This document shows positions 1-4,278 of a DNA stretch of 7,838 bases, piece by piece (within the stretch, counting starts at the first letter, position 1; each line of letters starts with the position of its first letter). Below the pieces are notes generated by a model. The model saw only the letters and a program-made list of their open reading frames with translations, searched no databases and was not told the origin of the DNA. A program made the position numbers and the translations under genes. The stretch lies in assembly GCA_031263265.1 (NCBI GenBank), contig JAISGE010000210.1, forward strand, positions 1 to 7,838, in the 5' to 3' direction. The stretch comes from Treponema sp. (GTDB taxonomy: Bacteria > Spirochaetota > Spirochaetia > Treponematales > Breznakiellaceae).

Positions 1-276
1 AAACCTTCGGCATTCACCGCCTTAAAAGTTTTGGAGGACCGGGGACTTGTGGAACATAGACGCTACCGGATGGTAACGCTGACAAAAGCAGGGCATAAAG
101 AAGCAACAGAAATTCAGGGACGGTATACCCTGATGCTGACGTTTCTTAGGGTGATTATAGGGGTGAGTACCATAAATGCGGAAAAAGACGCGTGTTTATT
201 GGAACATCATCTATCTCCGGAAACCATCAGTAAGATAAAAGCCCTGGTACTAGTAAATAGAGAGGATAAACCATGA
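1..276 (+). CDS. DtxR/MntR-family metal-dependent transcriptional repressor (3' part; 5' end outside window)
   Basis: The frame is open from base 1, giving 91 residues and TGA at 274-276. Residues 1-35 are the recognition helix end and wing of a winged helix-turn-helix (KPSAFTALKVLEDRGLVEH, then VTLTKAG). Residues 36-91 match the helical dimerisation and metal-binding domain of DtxR/MntR/TroR proteins, with DACLLEHHLSPE near the end. By family alignment C65, E68 and H69 fit the DtxR-type Cys-Glu-His metal ligands. The helix that usually reads RH..L..FL has RYTLMLTFL, so Y42 replaces a usual ligand histidine. The protein ends soon after this domain, so it lacks the C-terminal SH3-like domain of long DtxR/IdeR proteins. 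Family members repress metal-uptake or efflux genes when bound to Mn2+ or Fe2+. The stop overlaps the next start (ATGA), implying translational coupling. Which metal it senses cannot be told, and the N-terminal ligands are not visible. Confidence 0.85.
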   Translation, partial: KPSAFTALKVLEDRGLVEHRRYRMVTLTKAGHKEATEIQGRYTLMLTFLRVIIGVSTINAEKDACLLEHHLSPETISKIKALVLVNREDKP

Positions 277-620
277 AAAACTTTTTCAATCGGGCGTTAT
301 GGGCTTTAATCGGCATTGGCGTATTTGCCCTTATAAGCGCCGTGTTCGGTATTGTCGTTATGTTCCTGTGGAATTGGCTGTTACCGGCGATCTTTGGCTT
401 ACCCAAAATCAATTACGTGCAGGCAGTCGGCTTATTTATGCTGACCCGTATCCTTTTCAGCGGCATCGGTTGCGGCTTTGGATACGGCTGGCACAGGCAC
501 GGAAAGTTCCTATTCGGCGATGATCCGCGCCTCAATAACCCGTTCCGTGAAAAATGGCTCAACATGAGCGAAGAAGAACGAAACGAATTTTGGAAACAGC
601 ATCATCATCCCTTCCGGTAG
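273..620 (+). CDS. Small two-helix membrane protein with His-rich C-terminal tail, unknown function
   Basis: This is a 115-residue protein. ATG at 273 overlaps the regulator's stop and is preceded by GAGAGGA at 260-266, six bases upstream, which supports the start. Two hydrophobic segments are visible, about residues 9-41 (long, Trp-rich at its end) and 48-71. A basic N-terminus suggests N-in/C-in topology, which would put the tail from about 73 to 115 in the cytoplasm. The tail is charged and contains HRHGK at 74-78, NPFREKW at 89-95, a short acidic helix (MSEEERNEFW) and a terminal HHHPFR. I do not recognise a named family. Its position between a metal-sensing regulator and an ECF sigma factor, one base before the latter, suggests a sensor, anti-sigma-like or metal-responsive membrane role. 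That is inference from context only. Confidence 0.8.
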   Translation: MKNFFNRALWALIGIGVFALISAVFGIVVMFLWNWLLPAIFGLPKINYVQAVGLFMLTRILFSGIGCGFGYGWHRHGKFLFGDDPRLNNPFREKWLNMSEEERNEFWKQHHHPFR

Positions 621-621
621 A

Positions 622-1227
622 ATGCCTGACGGCAAAACACAGAAAAAAATGCCGAAGAAGGACCAAAAGTACAAGACTACCCAGGTCTTTATCGAATACA
701 AAGAAAAACTGCTCAACTTTGTCCGTAAACAGTTATATTCCCCAGACGAAGCAGAGGACATCGTTCAAGACGTATTCTACCAACTAGCACGAATGGATAG
801 TTTGGCAGTACCCATTGAACAAACAGGGGCATGGCTCTTTCGGGTTGCAAAAAACCACATCATAAATTTTTCCAAAAAGAAGAAAGACGCCTCCTTTCCC
901 AGACAATATAACGACGAAGACGATGAAACCTATCTTACCGATTTTGCCGACATCCTGTTTGATACCGAGGTAACACCGGAAAGCGAGTTCCTGCGGAAAC
1001 TGGTATGGGAAGAAATAAAATCTGCCGTCGCCGAATTACCGGAAGAACAACGCCGCGTTTTTGAACAAACGGAATTATGCGGCATACCGGTAAAAGAAAT
1101 CGCCGAAAAGACAAATACCCCGGTCAATACCGTTCTTTCACGCAAACACTACGCCGTAAAACATTTACGCAAACGCCTTAAAAAACTTTACGCCGATGTT
1201 GTAGAAAAAAATCCCACTACGCAGTAA
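622..1227 (+). CDS. ECF-type RNA polymerase sigma factor (sigma-70 family)
   Basis: This 201-residue protein has the compact two-domain ECF layout. Region sigma2 spans about 22-88, with DEAEDIVQDVFYQLAR (42-57, core-binding part) and AWLFRVAKNHIINF (70-83, the -10-recognition helix). An acidic linker (NDEDDE, about 97-102) follows. Region sigma4 spans about 124-187, with LPEEQRRVFEQTELCG and a helix-turn-helix (VKEIAEKTNTPVNTVLSRKHYAVKHLRKRL without its last residues), which would contact the -35 element. Such proteins redirect RNA polymerase to stress or envelope regulons and are normally held by an anti-sigma factor. None is encoded downstream, where the next gene is convergent. The start at 622 is one base after the preceding stop and has no clear Shine-Dalgarno, consistent with coupled translation. 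ATG at 649 (residue 10) is the alternative and would lose no domain. Confidence 0.92.
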   Translation: MPDGKTQKKMPKKDQKYKTTQVFIEYKEKLLNFVRKQLYSPDEAEDIVQDVFYQLARMDSLAVPIEQTGAWLFRVAKNHIINFSKKKKDASFPRQYNDEDDETYLTDFADILFDTEVTPESEFLRKLVWEEIKSAVAELPEEQRRVFEQTELCGIPVKEIAEKTNTPVNTVLSRKHYAVKHLRKRLKKLYADVVEKNPTTQ

Positions 1228-1268
1228 CGTTCCATCTACTCTCTGCTTAGGATCCGCCCCCTCAATCG

Positions 1269-1282
1269 GGCACTCAAGTGCC
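1269..1282. other. Short palindrome at the convergent gene end
   Basis: GGCACT at 1269-1274 and AGTGCC at 1277-1282 form an inverted repeat with a 2-nt centre, or 5 bp with a 4-nt loop. It is flanked by a direct repeat of ATCGGG (1265-1270 and 1283-1288). It covers the stop codon of the leftward amidohydrolase gene, 40-odd bases beyond the end of the sigma-factor gene. It could be a weak bidirectional terminator or mRNA-end hairpin, but no T-run follows on either strand. Confidence 0.25.
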
Positions 1283-2134
1283 ATCGGGCTGATGAACAGG
1301 AAAAAGCAGGCGTTCGGCATTTCCCCCAAGAAGGAGGGATTGGTTTGCTTCGGAAATACCGCTGGTTTCAATGGTGTTCATGTACCGGCCAGGAGAGAGG
1401 AGCGGGAAGTCGCTGCCAAAGAGGAGCTTGTTCTGGAGGCCCAGGGCGCAGGCTGCTCTGTAGACCCCAGCATCGTACAGAAAAACCGAGGCGGCCGTAT
1501 CGTAGTAGAGGTTCCGGTATTTTTTTCTCTGCTCAGGCATGGCTTCATAGAACAACAAGCCCCCTCCCCAGTGGGCAAAAATGATGGTGAGTTCAGGGTT
1601 GTTTTCCACGAATCGATCCAACTGTTGCAAAGAGGTATCGGTCTTTCCAGGATAGTAATGACCTACCGGCTCGTTGGTGTGTACCAGTACAGGCAGGCCG
1701 CACTCAATGCAGGCTCCTGCAAAAACCCGGGTATCTGCTGCGTCCTCAATACGAAAACCCTGGCCTGCGGGGAAGAGTTCCCCTACCCCTCGTAAGCCGG
1801 ACCTATAACCGCGATCCAGTTCCTGCTCCACATCCTGATGATTCGGCACCAGGGCCATAAACCCGATGAGCCGCTGGGGATATTCCCGTACCTTGGCAAT
1901 AACGTAGTCGTTGACTGCCCGGCACAGTCCCATATCCCGGAAGCTGAAGCCGAAAATCACCGCCTGGTCAAAACCGGTGCGATCAAGCTCTTGCACCACC
2001 TCATCCGCGGTGGCGAATTTATTGTGGGGACTGGAAGCAAGGAGCGCGAAATACGGTTCCCGGGCTGCATACCGTTGAACATGGGCGCTGATATCCGGGG
2101 GGCTTACATGAACGTGAAAATCAATCTTGGGCAT
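1274..2134 (-). CDS. Amidohydrolase-2 family metal-dependent hydrolase (TIM barrel)
   Basis: This is a 286-residue protein with the Amidohydrolase_2 signature set in order. It has an N-terminal HxH metal motif (IDFHVHVSPP, H7 and H9), a GVGEL strand with E119, LPVLVHTNEP with H152, IIFAHWGGG with H188, and a C-terminal LFGSDFPLL with D242, the usual catalytic/metal aspartate. These residues predict a single-domain (beta/alpha)8 hydrolase or decarboxylase with a divalent metal at the barrel mouth. There is no signal peptide, so it is cytoplasmic. The family acts on many ring or amide substrates (lactones, hydroxybenzoate-type acids, hydantoin-like compounds), and the sequence does not tell which. 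AAAGGA lies about seven bases upstream of ATG at 2134. The gene follows the FTCD_C gene by 12 bases on the same strand, so the two are probably co-transcribed and may act in one catabolic or one-carbon step. Confidence 0.88.
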   Translation of the reverse strand: MPKIDFHVHVSPPDISAHVQRYAAREPYFALLASSPHNKFATADEVVQELDRTGFDQAVIFGFSFRDMGLCRAVNDYVIAKVREYPQRLIGFMALVPNHQDVEQELDRGYRSGLRGVGELFPAGQGFRIEDAADTRVFAGACIECGLPVLVHTNEPVGHYYPGKTDTSLQQLDRFVENNPELTIIFAHWGGGLLFYEAMPEQRKKYRNLYYDTAASVFLYDAGVYRAACALGLQNKLLFGSDFPLLSPGRYMNTIETSGISEANQSLLLGGNAERLLFPVHQPDGT

Positions 2135-2146
2135 GGCTGCATCCTT

Positions 2147-2806
2147 TCAAGGCAGGGCCTTTCTGACCTGGGTATAGATGACCTGAGCAAGGGTCTCTGC
2201 TTCATCCAGCAGGCTTTGACTTTGTTTACGCGAATCCTGCACAAAGCTGCTTTCCATAAGATCTTGGGCAGGAAGACCAAGGGACGTGATGGTCTTGAGG
2301 TTCATAAGGATGGTGAGATGCGCGCCGTGGGCTGCGGTCTTGAGGCTCAAGGCGGCTAGGCCCAGGTCACTGGCAGTACCGGTGTAGTAGTCTGGGGCGA
2401 CGGCATTTCCCAGGTGCAGACCCTGCACTGCAGCCTGGAGGATCTTATAGGGAATAAGGGTACAAACCTGGAGGGTCTGGTATAGAGCTTGCTGGTATGC
2501 GGCTTTTTGTTCGGCTGTATGCTGAGGCAGCCGTTTTGCGGCGATGAAATCCTGATAGGCCGCAGTATCTTCGTCTACCCAGCTTAGAAAATCCTGGCCC
2601 AAGGCTGCTGCGCTCTGGGCGGTGTGACGCATCAGGTCTTTACGGTGCGTATATGCAGATTTCTCCATAGTGATGAGGGCTACTTTGCTGATAAGGCCCA
2701 TGCCTAAGGCAGCTTCCACTGCCGCGCTGGAGCCTCCTCCTGGGATTGGCGTGGCGGATCCGAGTAAACGGCTAAAGTCTTGTATGGTTTTGTCAATGAG
2801 GCGCAT
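2147..2806 (-). CDS. FTCD_C-family cyclodeaminase/cyclohydrolase (tetrahydrofolate one-carbon enzyme)
   Basis: This is a 219-residue, all-helical protein matching the stand-alone cyclodeaminase/cyclohydrolase family (C-terminal domain of formiminotransferase-cyclodeaminase; also bacterial methenyl-THF cyclohydrolase). Visible hallmarks are IPGGGSSAAVEAALG (21-35, the folate-site glycine loop), DEDTAAYQDFIAAKRLP (78-94) and GNAVAPDYYTGTASDLG (133-149, usually G-N-x-x-x-x-D in the family). Members convert 5-formimino-THF to 5,10-methenyl-THF plus ammonia, or hydrate methenyl-THF to 10-formyl-THF; the sequence alone does not decide between them. I chose ATG at 2806 because GAGGAAGAG lies just upstream and the family homology (MRLIDKTIQDF) begins there. 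The frame continues upstream to 2899, but that extension is unlike the family and would run into the rfu promoter. No formiminotransferase domain is present. It heads a leftward operon with the amidohydrolase. Confidence 0.88.
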   Translation of the reverse strand: MRLIDKTIQDFSRLLGSATPIPGGGSSAAVEAALGMGLISKVALITMEKSAYTHRKDLMRHTAQSAAALGQDFLSWVDEDTAAYQDFIAAKRLPQHTAEQKAAYQQALYQTLQVCTLIPYKILQAAVQGLHLGNAVAPDYYTGTASDLGLAALSLKTAAHGAHLTILMNLKTITSLGLPAQDLMESSFVQDSRKQSQSLLDEAETLAQVIYTQVRKALP

Positions 2807-2889
2807 CTTTCTCTTCCTCACCATAGCAGAAAAAGCCGGCTGGTACAAGCCGTCGCATTGACTCACGGGAAAAACGGGAAAATACGCTC

Positions 2890-2919
2890 TTGACTTCATC
2901 CTATAAAACGGAGTATCGT
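2890..2919 (+). promoter_or_regulatory. Putative sigma70-type promoter of the riboflavin operon
   Basis: TTGACT at 2890-2895 matches the -35 consensus in 5 of 6 positions. TATCGT at 2914-2919 matches the -10 in 4 of 6, with an 18-base spacer. The predicted start near 2926 lies directly at the 5' edge of the FMN aptamer, as expected for a riboswitch-led transcript. TATAAA at 2902-2907 is a competing -10-like element but has no good -35 at the right distance. A second TTGACT lies at 2858-2863. I found no convincing promoter on the opposite strand for the divergent FTCD_C gene. Confidence 0.5.
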
Positions 2920-2930
2920 AAAAGTACGAT
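2915..2930. repeat. Perfect 6-bp inverted repeat at the rfu promoter -10/start region
   Basis: ATCGTA (2915-2920), AAAG spacer, TACGAT (2925-2930). It overlaps the predicted -10 element and transcription start, and its right arm touches the 5' strand of riboswitch helix P1. It could be a small operator for a dimeric repressor acting on one or both divergent operons, or chance. Confidence 0.4.
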
Positions 2931-3080
2931 TTTCAGGGTCGGGTGCGTACATGTCAGATTATGTGTACTATTCCCAACCGGCGGTAAAGCCCGCGACTTT
3001 AGGATTTAGAAATAAGAAAAAATCCTAAATTGAACCGGTGAGATTCCGGTGCCGACGGTATAGTCCGGATGGAAGAAAAT
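2929..3080 (+). promoter_or_regulatory. FMN riboswitch (RFN element) aptamer
   Basis: The conserved RFN blocks occur in order. They are CGGGTG (from 2940), TTCCCAACCGGCGGTAAAGC (2971-2990) followed by CCGCGAC, then ACCGGTGAGATTCCGGTGCC (3034-3053) and GACGGTATAGTCCGGATGG (3054-3072). Helix P1 closes by ATTTTC (2929-2934) with GAAAAT (3075-3080). P4 is a perfect 10-bp stem, TTTAGGATTT (2998-3007) with AAATCCTAAA (3020-3029). P2 is unusual: the short GUG-AAA-UUC loop is replaced by a 25-nt insertion (2946-2970) that forms its own 8-bp hairpin. FMN binding to this RNA class represses riboflavin synthesis or uptake genes. Here the downstream operon encodes an ABC importer, so riboflavin or a flavin is its substrate. 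The signal is unmistakable; only the exact edges are approximate. Confidence 0.96.
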
Positions 3081-3142
3081 TAAGCTTTCGTGATTCGCAT
3101 AAACCATGAGTTGTTTTCGGAAGTCTTACCTCTTCATACAAG

Positions 3143-3167
3143 CCCTGGATTTCATCCGGGGTTTTTT
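3143..3167 (+). terminator. Riboswitch-controlled Rho-independent terminator
   Basis: CCCTGGAT (3143-3150) pairs with ATCCGGGG (3154-3161) in an 8-bp stem with one T-G wobble and a 3-nt TTC loop, followed by six T (3162-3167). It lies between the FMN aptamer and the rfuA start, the position of an expression platform. A competing helix is possible: TCCGGATG (3064-3071), the 3' end of the aptamer (P6/J6-1), can pair with CATCCGGG (3153-3160), the 3' arm of the terminator. FMN-bound RNA would thus leave the terminator free to form. The pairing is visible; the switching is inferred. Confidence 0.85.
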
Positions 3168-3187
3168 AGTGCCCCTATGGTAAACAC

Positions 3188-3194
3188 AAGGAGG
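3188..3194 (+). promoter_or_regulatory. Strong Shine-Dalgarno of rfuA
   Basis: AAGGAGG lies four bases before ATG at 3199. It fixes the rfuA start, which matters because the N-terminus has no lipobox. It lies outside the terminator hairpin, so control is likely at transcription rather than by hiding this site. Confidence 0.85.
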
Positions 3195-3198
3195 TTTT

Positions 3199-4278
3199 AT
3201 GAACCAAGCGCTTCAGAAACACAGGTTTTTCCAACGATTCACGTTGGTTTTTTCGTTACTTGCATGGGTGGGCAGCTTCCAAGGCTTTGGCCTGGGAAGC
3301 AAAGACCAATCCAGGCAAGGTTCTGGAGACCCAGGGCTGCATCGTTCTCTCGCGGTATTCATTCCTGGAGTTATGTCTGGAAGTCCCATCTATGAGATGC
3401 TGGCGGCAGGGGTCAAACAGGCGGCTGAAGAACAGAGTACCCCTGAACGCCCGGTTACGGTTACGGTCATTGAGGGAGGGTTTAACCAGGCCGAATGGGA
3501 AAGCCGTATCACGGCCCTGGCAGCTTCAGCACGCTACGATCTTATCGTATCTTCCAACCCGTCCCTTCCCGCCATCGCCTCGACCGTATCTGCCAAATTT
3601 CCCCAACAGCACTTTCTGCTTTTGGATGGGGAGCTTGCAGGCAATCCCAGGATCTATACCCTGCGGTATAATCAACGGGAACAGGCCTATATGGCAGGAC
3701 ATATCGCGGCCCTGGTAGCTGGGGAAGCGGACTCGGAAGCAAGGAAGCGCATCGGCTTGGTGGCTGGTCAGGAATACCCGGCGATGAACGAGGTGATACT
3801 ACCGGCGTATCGAGCGGGAGCGCAACGGGTGGATCCAAGTTGTACTGTGGACTTTCGGGTCGTGGGAAACTGGTTTGATGCAGGTAAAGGCGCGGAGCTT
3901 GCGGCTGACATGATACGAGGGGGGGCAAAGGTGATCCTCAGCATTGCCGGAGGAGCCAACGAAGGGGTAGTCCAGGCAGCTTTTGAAGCCGGGGCTAAGG
4001 TGGTCTGGTTTGATACCAACGGCTACGGGGTACGGCCCGGTACGGTGGTAGGAAGCGCGGTCGTTTACCAGGATAAGGCTGCCTATGAACAAACCCTTAA
4101 GTTTTTGGAAGGCACCCTCCCCTTTGGCAGTGCAGAGCTTGTTGGGGTTGCCCAAGGATACGTTGATTTTATAGAAGAAGATCCGCATTACCAGGCTTCC
4201 GTAAGCGCGCTCATTCGGGAACAACAGGGCCGCTTGCTTGACCAGATCCGTTCAGGGGCCGTGGATTTGCAGGAATGA
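3199..4278 (+). CDS. rfuA: Riboflavin-binding protein of ABC importer, BMP/PnrA-like family (RfuA)
   Basis: This 359-residue substrate-binding protein is of the basic membrane protein (BMP/Med, PnrA-like) family. A basic N-terminus (KHRFFQR) and hydrophobic stretch (about F14-F30) form an export signal. The mature two-lobed domain begins near residue 48 with SLAVFIPGVMSGSPIYEMLAAGVKQ (first lobe strand and helix). Later come RYDLIVSSNP (about 112-121), KFPQQHFLLLDG, the hinge-region QAYMAGHIAALV, GLVAGQEYPAMNEV, and VILSIAGGANEGVVQAA. T. pallidum RfuA (TP0298) is a riboflavin-binding lipoprotein of this family. The FMN riboswitch directly upstream supports the same ligand here, although other family members bind purine nucleosides. 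Oddly, there is no cysteine for lipid attachment: SLLAWVGS has W23 where a lipobox Cys would sit. The stop overlaps the rfuB start (ATGA), so expression is coupled. Confidence 0.88.
   Translation: MNQALQKHRFFQRFTLVFSLLAWVGSFQGFGLGSKDQSRQGSGDPGLHRSLAVFIPGVMSGSPIYEMLAAGVKQAAEEQSTPERPVTVTVIEGGFNQAEWESRITALAASARYDLIVSSNPSLPAIASTVSAKFPQQHFLLLDGELAGNPRIYTLRYNQREQAYMAGHIAALVAGEADSEARKRIGLVAGQEYPAMNEVILPAYRAGAQRVDPSCTVDFRVVGNWFDAGKGAELAADMIRGGAKVILSIAGGANEGVVQAAFEAGAKVVWFDTNGYGVRPGTVVGSAVVYQDKAAYEQTLKFLEGTLPFGSAELVGVAQGYVDFIEEDPHYQASVSALIREQQGRLLDQIRSGAVDLQE

Noticed and set aside
1269..1288. Strong bidirectional terminator between the sigma-factor and amidohydrolase genes
   Set aside because: The palindrome is short with a 2-4 nt loop and no T-run on either strand, so I list it only as a weak palindrome.
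1292..2359. Plus-strand open frames (1292-1795 and 1838-2359) across the amidohydrolase and FTCD_C region
   Set aside because: They are antisense to two genes with clear catalytic motifs. They have no Shine-Dalgarno sequence and give low-complexity translations.
2807..2899. N-terminal extension of the FTCD_C gene to 2899
   Set aside because: The extra residues are unlike the family and overlap the rfu promoter. A good ribosome binding site and the start of homology support ATG at 2806.
2998..3029. Perfect 10-bp inverted repeat as a stand-alone terminator or operator
   Set aside because: It falls at the variable P4 stem position of the FMN aptamer, which explains it fully.
3090..3395. Open frame starting in the rfuA leader and running into rfuA
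   Set aside because: It spans the riboswitch terminator, has no ribosome binding site and overlaps the well-supported rfuA frame; its protein resembles nothing.
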